Shown here one piece after another: positions 8,365 to 19,110 of a DNA stretch of 64,000 bases. Origin of the DNA: an uncultured Collinsella sp. (GTDB taxonomy: Bacteria > Actinomycetota > Coriobacteriia > Coriobacteriales > Coriobacteriaceae); assembly GCA_958405565.1 (NCBI GenBank), contig CATYEN010000008.1, positions 1 through 64,000 on the forward strand. Reading direction: 5' to 3'. Every line of letters starts with the position of its first letter. The stretch's first letter is position 1. Both the position numbers and the translations under genes were made by a program. Under the pieces are notes generated by a model, which had not been told where the DNA came from, did not search any database, and worked only from the letters and a program-made list of their open reading frames with translations.

Positions 8365-10449
8365 CTAGATACAGAACCCGGGGATCACACAGGTTAGCTT
8401 GTTTGGCTTTTCCGCAGGCGTTGCGTACGTAAAGACGTCGCCGTCGTGCCCCACGCGGTTCATATAGAGCGTGCCTTCGCTCTCCGATGTGTCGGGGCTC
8501 ACCGTGCGCTCCCACCAACAGGTGTCCTTGCCCTTCCACTGGCGAACCAACGTCTCGTTCGTGGTATACGGACTTACCTTGAGCTCGCGGAAGAGTTGGT
8601 ACTCTTTGCCCTCGCCGTTATAGATGTCGGCCAGGTAGTGAAAGCCCTCGGCAAACGAATCGGGCGGTTGCGTACCGCACAGCTCGACCATGGCGGGCAG
8701 CCAAAGGGTTGCGGACAACTCGCTCAGACACGATGCGCTTCTGGCGGCGCCAACGTTATTCGAGATCTTTTTGACAGATTTGATGAGTGCGCGCAACTCG
8801 TTGGGCAGCAGCTTAAGGCCGTCGTTATCGAGCCATTCCCGCAGCTCGCAATCTGCCCAGCCGGCGCTCGGCGGTTCAGTCGCAGCATCGTGCTCGGCAA
8901 TACCCGCGTCGAACATAAACGTCAGCCCGGCCTTGCCCGTCCCGTCCAGAAGTTCGTCGTGGCGGATGCCCACAAGCTGAGCGCCGACCTCCAGCCCGTT
9001 GGCGAGCTTCACACGCTTGGTGCACGGATAGGGGATATGCCCATCAACGTCGAGCAGGTGGTAGCGCTTGGCAATCTCGCGTGCCTCGCTACGGGTCTCG
9101 GCGGCCTTTATCTTGAGCGAAATCTCCTGCAGCTGAGCCCAGGTGTAGTCGTCAAGCGAACCGCGGATGCCGTCCAGGTAGTCGGGGATGCCAAAGCCAT
9201 GGGTTGCCGCCCCGATAACGCCGAGCCCCGCAACGGCTGCAACGACGCCGCCGATGACAAAGCGGCGGCGGGTCATGGCATCGTGACGGGCCTGCTCCAG
9301 GATCTCTCGTGCGCGCTCGCCGGCGACGTCGACCTTAAGGTGCGTGCCAGAATCGATATCAATTGCGGCCTCGTCTCCTGCACCCTCGCGGTCCTCAGAT
9401 TCTGCAGCGGGGAGGTATGTCGAGAGCACCTCGAGCATCTGCTGCTCGGTAGGGCGATCGCCCTGTTCGACCGAGATGCCTTTCATGATGATCTGGACAA
9501 GCGCTTTGTCGCCCTCGCAGCGCGGCTCGAGCGGTGCCGGTTTGGTCTTGGTCTTTATGAGGTAGAACGAGCCGGTCGCCGCAGCACCCGTCGACTCAAC
9601 ATCGAACGGCTTACGACCGCTGTAGAGCTGGTACAGAATGCTCGAAAGCGCATAGACGTCAATCGCGGGCGAGCGGCGAAGGGCCGCGATGCCTTCGATA
9701 TCCTGCGTGAGCATCTCGGGCGCGGCGTATGCGGGCGTGGCAAAGCGCCAGATGTCGGCGCGCCGGGTGATCGTGTCGTCGCCGAGGGCCATAGTGGCGG
9801 AGCCCATGTCGATGAGGCAGGGATCAAAGGAGCAATCGGCGATCTGTTGCTCGAGCGTTCGGCTGGTGGTGCGGAACATGATATTGGCAGGCGACAGGTC
9901 GCGATGGATGACCGGATTCACGAGGCCTTGGGTCATCAAGAGCGCGCGAAGCACGGCGTTTCCGACGGCGGCGACCATCTGGGTGGTCAGCCCGCCCGAG
10001 GCGTCGTGCGGAAGCAAGGGCAGCGCCTGCTTGAGCGAGGTGCCCTCGACCCACTCCATGAGGATGAGTGGGTCATCCTCGCACGATCCGTAGCCATAGA
10101 CGCGCGGAAATCCGCGCAGGTGCGAGACGGTACACAGATGACGATACTCCTCGAACAGCGCGGCGGTGTTGGCCAGGTGAGCGGCCGCTTGCTCGGCGGA
10201 GCGGTCGGGGGCTTGGCCGGAAAGGATGGCGTTGTCCTTGAGTAGCTTGACGGCAAAGACCTCGCCGCTCGTGTTGGTCGCGCGCAGCACGTGCCCGATG
10301 TTGCCGTTGTTGCGGTGGGCCGTCTGGAGAATAAGCGTCATAAACCGACGCTTGGCGTCGTCCTCGGCGCTGGGGTCGACCGCCACGGCGGTGTCGAACG
10401 TGTCAAGACGGATGAGTTTGTCGCCATAGGCGCTATCGGTAGTATCCAT
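8365..10449 (-). CDS. Membrane-anchored Ser/Thr protein kinase with C-terminal DUF6273-like domain
   Basis: 694 aa. The N-terminal kinase domain (about residues 45-345) has the catalytic Lys in FAVKLL (68), HRDLSPANI (182-190), DMG in place of DFG (214-216) and the YAAPEML activation segment end. One membrane helix follows a stop-transfer RRR at about 394-416. The remaining 280 residues resemble the DUF6273 domain found in secreted or surface proteins of gut anaerobes (W..C.LREWLN-like pattern: WADCELREWLDND) and would lie outside the cell, so the protein looks like a receptor kinase. The ATG at 10449 follows AAAGGAA. The FHA gene is upstream on the same strand, making a likely signalling pair. 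Confidence 0.85.
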   Translation of the reverse strand: MDTTDSAYGDKLIRLDTFDTAVAVDPSAEDDAKRRFMTLILQTAHRNNGNIGHVLRATNTSGEVFAVKLLKDNAILSGQAPDRSAEQAAAHLANTAALFEEYRHLCTVSHLRGFPRVYGYGSCEDDPLILMEWVEGTSLKQALPLLPHDASGGLTTQMVAAVGNAVLRALLMTQGLVNPVIHRDLSPANIMFRTTSRTLEQQIADCSFDPCLIDMGSATMALGDDTITRRADIWRFATPAYAAPEMLTQDIEGIAALRRSPAIDVYALSSILYQLYSGRKPFDVESTGAAATGSFYLIKTKTKPAPLEPRCEGDKALVQIIMKGISVEQGDRPTEQQMLEVLSTYLPAAESEDREGAGDEAAIDIDSGTHLKVDVAGERAREILEQARHDAMTRRRFVIGGVVAAVAGLGVIGAATHGFGIPDYLDGIRGSLDDYTWAQLQEISLKIKAAETRSEAREIAKRYHLLDVDGHIPYPCTKRVKLANGLEVGAQLVGIRHDELLDGTGKAGLTFMFDAGIAEHDAATEPPSAGWADCELREWLDNDGLKLLPNELRALIKSVKKISNNVGAARSASCLSELSATLWLPAMVELCGTQPPDSFAEGFHYLADIYNGEGKEYQLFRELKVSPYTTNETLVRQWKGKDTCWWERTVSPDTSESEGTLYMNRVGHDGDVFTYATPAEKPNKLTCVIPGFCI

Positions 10450-10481
10450 GGCGTTCCTTTGTCTAGCATGGGTTGCTGCGC

Positions 10482-10542
10482 GTATACGTGGGCAGTGTGG
10501 ATATCGGTAAAGTACCATGATAGCCACACTGCCCACGTATAC
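10482..10542. repeat. 61-bp palindrome with 19-bp perfect arms
   Basis: Arms GTATACGTGGGCAGTGTGG (10482-10500) and its exact complement (10524-10542) enclose a 23-bp centre. It lies between the FHA gene stop and the kinase start. There is no T-tract on either side. Architecture resembles the 59-bp family but the sequence is unrelated, and no second copy is in the window. Confidence 0.85.
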
Positions 10543-10620
10543 CGCTGAGTATTGTCGTTTACGACGCAGAAGGTAGAAGACGAAAGACGGACGGCGACCG
10601 TCTTTCGATCGCCGTTCGCG

Positions 10621-11583
10621 CTAGTCCACAATGACAAGGAATGTCGTGTAGAGACCCAGATGGAGCCTGTCGCTGTTTTCGATTTCCACCGGGGGATAGA
10701 CTTTGCCGGGCTCGCGTTGGTCGCGCGGCGGCTCGATTACGATATCGCCGTCGCCCGCGCCCGATTCGAGCACTGTGCCGTTGGTCGACCCAAGGCCCTG
10801 GGCGTACCAGTGTCCGCCTTCGAGCCAAATGCGGAGATGCTCGCGCGATGCATCAGCGCCTACATCGGTGATGCTGGGCGAGGTTTTGGGCAAGGACCCA
10901 ATTACCGTGCCGCGCGGATCGCGTGTGAGGGGATGGATTTGCATGTCGGCGCAGTTGTCGGCATGGGTTCTGAGCAGACCGAGGTTGGGGGCGACAGTGC
11001 GCGGCTGCTCCAGGCTGCTCATAAAGCCACGTCCGACGGTAGTTTCGGTGGTGCCAAAGTGCCCGCCTGTCTTGCTGTCGCAAAAGCGCTCGACGGTGGC
11101 CACGCCTTGGATGGGGTCAGCGAGCGCCCCCGTTGCCACAAAGAGCATAAGGTAAAGCGTACTCTTCTCGCGCACGGCATTGCCGTCAAAGTTGTCGATG
11201 TGATTGAGGGCATTTGCATATAGGCGGCTGTCCAGCTTGTAGCTGGCGCGAGCCGACATCATTTCGTTGGCGGCCGGGCCGCGATAGTGCTCGGCGATTG
11301 CCTGATAGGCGGACTCGCCGCCGCCGAGCTTGCTGCAGATTGCCGCGGAAAGATTGAGCGTGGTGACGGCAAAGTCGCTGTAGATGGCGGGCGCGCACTG
11401 GTCAGGCTCGCGATGGACGATGTAACGGGTGAGATACGAGCGGTTGGAAGAGCATTTCTCGAGCAGGGTACTGCCGAGATAAGAGTTTCCATTGATGAGC
11501 ATTCGGGCGATCTCGAGATGTCTAAGACCGCCGAACGAGCGAATATCGTTATAGAGGACCGAGCAAGGTGTCTCTGCTGCCAC
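10621..11583 (-). CDS. FHA-domain protein, 320 aa
   Basis: A phosphothreonine-binding protein. The C-terminal 110 residues form a forkhead-associated domain: GTVIGSLP, then ADASREHLRIW (the conserved S-x-x-H), then QGLGSTNGT (the N-G pair). The N-terminal 200 residues are helical, without recognised motif, and rich in YxxA and aliphatic patterns. No signal or membrane segment. The GTG start at 11583 is preferred because AAAGGAGG lies five bases upstream; longer frames run into a 59-bp hairpin. It is 171 bp upstream of the kinase gene on the same strand, so it is likely the reader of that kinase's phosphorylations. Confidence 0.85.
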   Translation of the reverse strand: MAAETPCSVLYNDIRSFGGLRHLEIARMLINGNSYLGSTLLEKCSSNRSYLTRYIVHREPDQCAPAIYSDFAVTTLNLSAAICSKLGGGESAYQAIAEHYRGPAANEMMSARASYKLDSRLYANALNHIDNFDGNAVREKSTLYLMLFVATGALADPIQGVATVERFCDSKTGGHFGTTETTVGRGFMSSLEQPRTVAPNLGLLRTHADNCADMQIHPLTRDPRGTVIGSLPKTSPSITDVGADASREHLRIWLEGGHWYAQGLGSTNGTVLESGAGDGDIVIEPPRDQREPGKVYPPVEIENSDRLHLGLYTTFLVIVD

Positions 11584-12089
11584 GGATACCTCCTTTGATT
11601 GCTTCCTAGCCAATAAGGCGATAGGAATTAATGGCCCCGGTGGGCGACGTATTAAATGGCTGCGCAATATGTAGCGTAACCAAAGCAACATTATAGGCCA
11701 CATGTTCGAAATTGCAGGAAGACCGAGAGATTTGGTTTGGACTGAACGGAAATCCCCCTCTGTCTTGTTCTGTAACATTTGGGGCCGGTTTTGCTCCACA
11801 GCCGTTACAGATTGAGACAATCAGCCTGGCCCGCCCCGTCCGCTTCGTCATCTGTGGTTTACGTGGGGGCATGCGAAGCACGGGTATACTAACCCGCGGC
11901 GAATCTGCTCCATCGCTTAGAGCTGCTGCGTCTGGACGGCGCGTGATAGGGCTGCCAAAGCGATCGCCAGCGTGCTGAGCAACGTCCTCTCTGTGCGCAC
12001 CCGTTTTTGTATGTATTAGCGCACTACCAAGCACGCCCGCGCGGCCGCACGCCGTGCCCATTGCGCGTGCAGATAAGGAACAACAACAT
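11584..12089. other. 506-bp divergent intergenic region
   Basis: Separates the minus-strand FHA gene from the plus-strand helicase gene. It holds one 59-bp hairpin (11761-11819) and a good -10 box TATACT at 11885-11890 facing the helicase, without a clear -35. If used, the helicase mRNA would have a 5' leader of about 190 nt, as is common for cold-inducible RNA helicases. No gene seen. Confidence 0.5.
11761..11819. repeat. Single 59-bp hairpin element upstream of the FHA gene
   Basis: Left arm TGTCTTGTTCTGTAAC and right arm GTTACAGATTGAGACA pair imperfectly (three mismatches), with the invariant inner heptamer intact. With the copies at 8104-8323 it encloses the kinase/FHA gene pair. Confidence 0.9.
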
Positions 12090-14345
<2,256 letters not shown>

Positions 14346-14379
14346 GATGCGCATCGCGCGCTAGCGTGAGACAAGCTAA

Positions 14380-14411
14380 GGGCCCGAGCAAACAACGCTC
14401 GGGCCCTTTTG
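14380..14411 (+). terminator. Rho-independent terminator of the helicase gene
   Basis: Ten-base-pair stem GGGCCCGAGC/GCTCGGGCCC with a 7-nt loop followed by TTTT. Confidence 0.92.
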
Positions 14412-14963
14412 TTTGCCGTGTCCATCGCTAATTCAAACGTGATTTTCTCGGGAATGCATCTGGGGGATGCTGAGGACCTATTTTCCGCCATGCAGCAATG
14501 GGTCCTATGGAGTGCGCCGTGCATTTTTTGGAGTATTCTGCAGTTCGAGTTGTCTGCATATGATTCGACGTCGCCAACGGTGGCCTTCGGATATCCCTAG
14601 CGAGCGTTCCGAGTCAGATTTCGCCGTTTTCCGGAGCAGGGGCGCGTCATTCTCGCCATGTCGGGACTTAGAACGATACGGCGCCCTACAGTTTTGCCCA
14701 CCCGCGGCGGTGCTGGCGCGGTCACGTTGCAGAATACTCCGTTTTTTGCACGGGCCAGGATGGGGTACCTCTGGAGAACGCGGCGATATCCCGTAATTAT
14801 ATACAATCTGTACCGTAATTTATGCAAAACGAAGAGGCAGACAGCGCAGGGTGGGCGCATTGGGGTGTTTGGTGCACCAAAACGGGGATCCCACGCGCCG
14901 TATACTCTGTCTGAATGTGAAAACGGCTTGACGCGTTGCCGGGCGTAGGAGGAGGGTGCCTCG
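14412..14963. other. 552-bp intergenic region without a supportable gene
   Basis: No frame has both a ribosome site and a recognisable product. It holds an exact 13-bp inverted repeat, GGAGTATTCTGCA at 14530-14542 and TGCAGAATACTCC at 14728-14740, each beside a T6 run. A TATACT at about 14899-14904 could be the -10 of the EFR1 gene. It could be a decayed gene or a long regulatory leader. Confidence 0.4.
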
Positions 14964-15725
14964 ATGAGCGTATTCGAAATTGTGTTTAGTCCGACGGGTG
15001 GAACGCGGAAGGTGTCTGGCCTTGTGGCCGGGGCACTGGACAAGAATACCGTTACCGTCGATCTGACCGATAGCGGGCTAGATTTCAGCGCTGTCTCGAT
15101 GACTGAGGACGACGTGGCCGTAATCTCTGTGCCGGCGTATGCCGGTAGAATCCCGACTGTGGTGGCTGACCGGTTGGGCATGGTGCGCGGCAACGGGGCT
15201 CGGACTGTTTTGGTTTGTGTATACGGAAACCGCGCGTTTGAGGACACGCTCGTAGAGCTGGAGGACGTTGCGAAGCATGCGGGATTCCGGGTGATCGCGG
15301 CAGTTGCAGCCATTGCAGAACATTCCGTTGCGCGACAGTTTGCTGCTGGGCGACCGGATGCGCAGGATGCGGCGCAGCTCGCAGAGTTTGCGCAGCAAAT
15401 TCAGCAAAAGCTGTTGGCCGAGGATGCATCCGAGCCCTCTATCCCCGGCAATCGTCCTTATAAACAAGCTGGGGGTCACCGCATGGCACCCGAGGCAACA
15501 GAGGAATGCGTCTCCTGCGGTGCATGCGCCGCGGCGTGCCCCGTTTGTGCTATCGACAAGGGCGACCCCAAGCGAGCAGCTGGCGAGGCGTGCATCTCCT
15601 GCATGCGCTGCATCGCCGTATGTCCGCGAGGCGCTCGCAAGCTTGATCTCAACAAGCTATCCGCTGTTTCCCAGATGCTGAGCAAGGTTTGCGTCGTGCG
15701 GAAGGAATGCGAGCTCTTCATCTAG
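14964..15725 (+). CDS. EFR1-type flavodoxin/ferredoxin fusion protein
   Basis: 253 aa. The N-terminal half is flavodoxin-like with the FMN phosphate loop FSPTGGTRK (residues 8-16) and VPAYAGRIP. The C-terminal part has two [4Fe-4S] ferredoxin motifs, CVSCGACAAACP and CISCMRCIAVCP, each with its distal Cys. The family (EFR1) is common in gut anaerobes and is assumed to shuttle low-potential electrons; partner enzymes are not known. The start is supported by AGGAGGAG. It stands alone after a long intergenic region. Confidence 0.92.
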   Translation: MSVFEIVFSPTGGTRKVSGLVAGALDKNTVTVDLTDSGLDFSAVSMTEDDVAVISVPAYAGRIPTVVADRLGMVRGNGARTVLVCVYGNRAFEDTLVELEDVAKHAGFRVIAAVAAIAEHSVARQFAAGRPDAQDAAQLAEFAQQIQQKLLAEDASEPSIPGNRPYKQAGGHRMAPEATEECVSCGACAAACPVCAIDKGDPKRAAGEACISCMRCIAVCPRGARKLDLNKLSAVSQMLSKVCVVRKECELFI

Positions 15726-15793
15726 CGCATACGAAATTGCTGCAAGGAGCGTCTCTGGGTGCCGGCGGGAAAGGAACGTCCCTAAGTGCCGCT

Positions 15794-15827
15794 TAAATAC
15801 CGTTTATCGAAGAATAAATACCGCTTA
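15794..15827. promoter_or_regulatory. Paired direct repeats upstream of the PTS operon
   Basis: TAAATACCGTTTA (15794-15806) and TAAATACCGCTTA (15815-15827) are 12/13 identical and spaced 21 bp, two helical turns. A -10-like TACAAT lies at 15863-15868. The arrangement fits a pair of binding sites for a transcription activator or repressor on one DNA face. The protein is not identified. Confidence 0.45.
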
Positions 15828-15893
15828 CCGGTCATAATGACTATTCTGGCTTTGCTGTTGCCTACAATAATCCCCGTAAAAAGAAATGCGGAA

Positions 15894-15980
15894 GGTTACC
15901 GAGTCCCTCGGACGTGGGCCTAACCAAAGTCTTTGAACGGGTGTGTCTCTATGGATGCATTCGCTTGATTTTGGTTGGGC
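15894..15980 (+). promoter_or_regulatory. Candidate LicT-type RNA antiterminator/terminator switch
   Basis: The segment 15894-15925 can fold as GGTTA-CCGAG/CTCGG-...-TAACC, shaped like a ribonucleic antiterminator. Its 3' part (GCCTAACCAAA, 15918-15928) can instead pair with TTTGGTTGGGC (15970-15980) just before the IIA gene, followed by TATATTTA. The two folds exclude each other, and the next-but-one gene encodes a BglG/LicT-type antiterminator. The RAT match is judged by shape, not by consensus. Confidence 0.4.
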
Positions 15981-16005
15981 TATATTTATGAAGGGACATG
16001 CCACC

Positions 16006-16518
16006 ATGGGTTTCTTTTCTCGCCTGATGGGCGGTTCGGATGAGCAGAAGACTGCAACCTCCGAGTTCGAAATCCTCGCTCCCGTTTCCGGCGAGCTTGT
16101 TCACCTAGAAAAAACCAACGATCCCGCTTTTAGCAGCCGTGCCGTGGGCGATGGCGTTGCCGTGGTTCCCCAAGAGGGAACGGTGTGCGCTCCTGTCTCC
16201 GGTACCGTCGCGGCGCTGTTCCCGACCGAGCATGCACTGGGCATCATGTCCGACGACAGCTCTGCTCAGGTGATGCTGCATATCGGAATCGACACTGTTA
16301 AACTCGAGGGCAAGGGCTTCCATGCGCTTGTTGCCCAGGGTGACCATGTCGACGCGGGCCAGCCCCTCGTCGAGGTCGATTTCGACGCGGTCCGCGCCGC
16401 CGGCTTCGATCCCACGGTCTTCGTTATCGTGTGCGAGCGCTCGGAGAAGTCGACTCTTCGTGAGCATGCTTCCGGCCCTGTTGCTGTTAAAGAGCCTGTC
16501 GTCTGGCTTTCCGAGTAA
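16006..16518 (+). CDS. PTS glucose-type EIIA protein
   Basis: 170-aa phosphocarrier that takes phosphate from HPr and passes it to a IIB domain. It has the crr-type beta-barrel fold pattern: LAPVSGELV, the first active-site region TEHALGIM (His 76) and the phosphorylated His 92 in VMLHIGIDTV. ATG 16006 is chosen for AAGGGA upstream; an in-frame ATG at 15988 is possible. It is the first gene of the alpha-glucoside operon and supplies the IIA that the downstream IICB lacks. Confidence 0.93.
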   Translation: MGFFSRLMGGSDEQKTATSEFEILAPVSGELVHLEKTNDPAFSSRAVGDGVAVVPQEGTVCAPVSGTVAALFPTEHALGIMSDDSSAQVMLHIGIDTVKLEGKGFHALVAQGDHVDAGQPLVEVDFDAVRAAGFDPTVFVIVCERSEKSTLREHASGPVAVKEPVVWLSE

Positions 16519-16536
16519 ATTCTTGTGGTGGGTACC

Positions 16537-17391
16537 GTGGTTATCAAGCGAGTTTTCAACAATAACGTCGCAATGGTCGCTTCGGACGATGGCTCCGAGC
16601 TCATTGTCATCGGTCGAGGCCTCTGCTTTGGCCGTCATGCCGGCGACGCTATCGATGAAGCATCGGTCGAAAAGACCTATGCGCTGCAGGAGGGCACTTC
16701 TCAGGATTCGCGTACGATTGACCGCTTGGCACATCTTTTGGAGTCCATTCCCACCGTCAACCTCGTGATTTCCGAGGACATTGTTCAGATGCTCCGTCGA
16801 GAGCTCAATGTTGATATCAACGACAAGATTCTCATTGCTCTTGCAGACCATATCAGCCTTGCTTTGGAGCGCGAGCGCAAGGGCGTCCCCTGCGAGAATC
16901 CGTTGCTGCTCGAGATCCAGCAGTTCTATCGCAAGGAGTATGCGCTTGCGGGCCGTGCGCTGCAGATTGTCAAGGAGTATATGGGCATCCAGATGAGCGA
17001 AGAAGAGCAGGGTTTTATTACGCTGCATATCGTCAACGCCACCATGCCGCAACGCTCCGACCGTCTCATCATCTCGGTCCAGCTTGTTCGCGACGTGCTT
17101 GCGATTGTTTCCGAGCGCTATGCTACGACCCTCGATGACACCTCGCTGCCTTACGAACGTTTCGTTCGTCACCTGCAGTTTTTCGCACAGCGAGCGCTCG
17201 ATCCTGCGGCCGGGCAAATCAATGGCGACGCGCTGTTCCGAATCGATGAAACGGCGTATCCGTGCGCATTCTCGTGCGCGGACGCCATAGCTGCCCACTT
17301 GTCGTCTACCTATAACGTTGTCGTTACCGATGCCGAGAAGGGTTATCTCGCATATCACATTGTTAACCTGCTTGGAGAACCTGGTCTCTAG
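16537..17391 (+). CDS. BglG/LicT-family transcription antiterminator
   Basis: About 284 aa. The N-terminal RNA-binding domain begins VIKRVFNNNVAM and includes GRGLCFGRHAGD, as in LicT/SacY, followed by two PTS regulation domains with the usual histidines (LADHISLAL, FITLHIVNA, FVRHLQFF, YLAYHIVNLL). Family members bind an RNA hairpin and prevent termination when the sugar is present; PTS phosphorylation of the PRDs controls dimerisation. GTG 16537 gives the canonical N-terminus; GTG 16525 or 16528 would add three or four residues. It lies 18 bp after the IIA gene and likely controls its own operon. Confidence 0.92.
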   Translation: MVIKRVFNNNVAMVASDDGSELIVIGRGLCFGRHAGDAIDEASVEKTYALQEGTSQDSRTIDRLAHLLESIPTVNLVISEDIVQMLRRELNVDINDKILIALADHISLALERERKGVPCENPLLLEIQQFYRKEYALAGRALQIVKEYMGIQMSEEEQGFITLHIVNATMPQRSDRLIISVQLVRDVLAIVSERYATTLDDTSLPYERFVRHLQFFAQRALDPAAGQINGDALFRIDETAYPCAFSCADAIAAHLSSTYNVVVTDAEKGYLAYHIVNLLGEPGL

Positions 17392-17490
17392 GCATAACGT
17401 GCCCATACATCGATTGATATAAGGCAAGACTCACGGTCTTGTCCAGGGCACATCTGTCTTAATTTGCGGAAAAGGAAGGGGAGTACCGCT

Positions 17491-19107
17491 ATGACCGCAA
17501 AAAAGAAGTTCAATTTCAAAGCGCCGTTGGAGGTGTTCGCGAAGTCAATCGTCCAGCCGATGATGTATCTCTCGGTTGCCGGCATTCTGCTCATCGTGGG
17601 CATCATTCTGACCAACAAGACCATCTGCGCCATGATTCCCGTGCTGGGCTCCGGTCCGTTCCAGCTTGTGGGCGCCGTTGTCTATCAGTCGCTGATGTTT
17701 ATCATCAACAACCTCTCGATTCTGTTCTGCGTGGGCATCGCCGGCGCCATGGCAAAGAAGAACAAGGGCCATGCTTCGCTGATTGCCCTGATGTCGTTCT
17801 TCCTGTTCCTGCAGGCTAACAACATCGTGCTCAACGCCACCGGCTCTCTTGCCGAAGCGAGCGGCATGCTCGGCCTTACCGGAACCGGCCAGGCCACCGT
17901 TATGGGCATTCAGGTGCTCGATACCGGCGTGTTCGGCGGCATCATTCTTGGTTGCATCACTGGTGCTGTGTTCAACAAGTACTCGAACAAGCAGTTCCCC
18001 ATTGCCCTTTCGATGTTCTCGGGCGTTCGCTTCCCGTTCCTGATCATGATCATCATCTCCTGGATCATGGGCGCTGGCTTCTGCATCGTTTGGCCTCCGG
18101 TTCAGGGCGCCATCTCCTCCGTTGCCGGCATCATTAAGGAGTCGGGCAACATCGGTCTGTTTATCTATGGCATGCTCAACAAGCTGCTCGTTCCCACCGG
18201 TCTGCACCACCTCATCTACACTCCGTTCCAGTTCTCCGATGTGGGTGGCACCCTGACGCTGGGCGATCAGGTTATCGCCGGCGCCTATCCCATCCGTGTC
18301 GCCGAGATGGCAATGACGGGCCAGCCCTTCTCCGATAGCACCTACTTCAACAGCTACACCTTCAACAACCTGTGGCCCTACATCGGTATCGGTCTCGCCT
18401 TTATCTTCACCGCTTACAAGGGGAACAAGGATAAGACCAAGGCCGTTATCATCCCGCTGATCATCACCGCCGTGCTCTCCTGTGTCACCGAGCCCATGGA
18501 CTTCCTCTTTGTCTTTGCCGCTCCCGTGCTCTTTGTCGTTCACTCGGTTCTTTCCGGCATCTTCCTGGTTCTGCTCAAGGTCCTCTCCGTGCCCGCTTCG
18601 ACTGCAGGCGGTATCATCAACATCGTGGTTTCCAACCTGGTCCTCGGTGTCGACAAGACCAACTGGCCGGTTATGCTGGTGCTTGGAGTCGTCAACGCCG
18701 CTCTGTACTTCTTCCTCTTCACCTTCCTTATTAAGAAGCTCAACCTCCACACGCCTGGTCGCGAGGAGGAGTCCGAGCTCGCCGAGTCCGTTGCCGAGGG
18801 CGAGGCCGCCGCGTCTGTCGCGGTGAAGCAGGGCGCTGTTGCCGCAGCTCCCGTAGAGGGCGTCGATGCAGGTATTGCCGACCTGGTCGCAGGTCTTGGC
18901 GGCAAGGACAACATCGAGGAGCTCGAGAACTGCTTTACGCGTCTTCGCGTGAACGTTAAGAACCCGGACCTCATCGATGAGAACCTCATCAACCACGTGC
19001 CCAACAGCGGCATCAACCGCAACGGCAACAATATCCAGATCATCTTTGGCATGAAGGTCGCCGAGATGCGCGACAAGGTCGAAAACGCAATTGAGAAGGA
19101 GCAGTAA
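17491..19107 (+). CDS. PTS alpha-glucoside-type EIICB permease
   Basis: 538 aa. The IIC part (about residues 10-420) is a multi-pass glucose/maltose-superfamily permease with the sugar-site region PTGLHHLIYTPFQF and TEPMDFLF. After an Ala/Glu-rich linker the IIB domain carries the phosphorylated Cys 481 in ELENCFTRLRV. There is no IIA domain; the separate IIA gene 1 kb upstream fits. ATG 17491 follows GGAAGGGG. With the GH4 gene starting three bases after its stop, the likely substrates are maltose or related alpha-glucosides (MalX/AglA/MalB type); a single sugar cannot be assigned. Confidence 0.92.
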   Translation: MTAKKKFNFKAPLEVFAKSIVQPMMYLSVAGILLIVGIILTNKTICAMIPVLGSGPFQLVGAVVYQSLMFIINNLSILFCVGIAGAMAKKNKGHASLIALMSFFLFLQANNIVLNATGSLAEASGMLGLTGTGQATVMGIQVLDTGVFGGIILGCITGAVFNKYSNKQFPIALSMFSGVRFPFLIMIIISWIMGAGFCIVWPPVQGAISSVAGIIKESGNIGLFIYGMLNKLLVPTGLHHLIYTPFQFSDVGGTLTLGDQVIAGAYPIRVAEMAMTGQPFSDSTYFNSYTFNNLWPYIGIGLAFIFTAYKGNKDKTKAVIIPLIITAVLSCVTEPMDFLFVFAAPVLFVVHSVLSGIFLVLLKVLSVPASTAGGIINIVVSNLVLGVDKTNWPVMLVLGVVNAALYFFLFTFLIKKLNLHTPGREEESELAESVAEGEAAASVAVKQGAVAAAPVEGVDAGIADLVAGLGGKDNIEELENCFTRLRVNVKNPDLIDENLINHVPNSGINRNGNNIQIIFGMKVAEMRDKVENAIEKEQ

Positions 19108-19110
19108 ACA

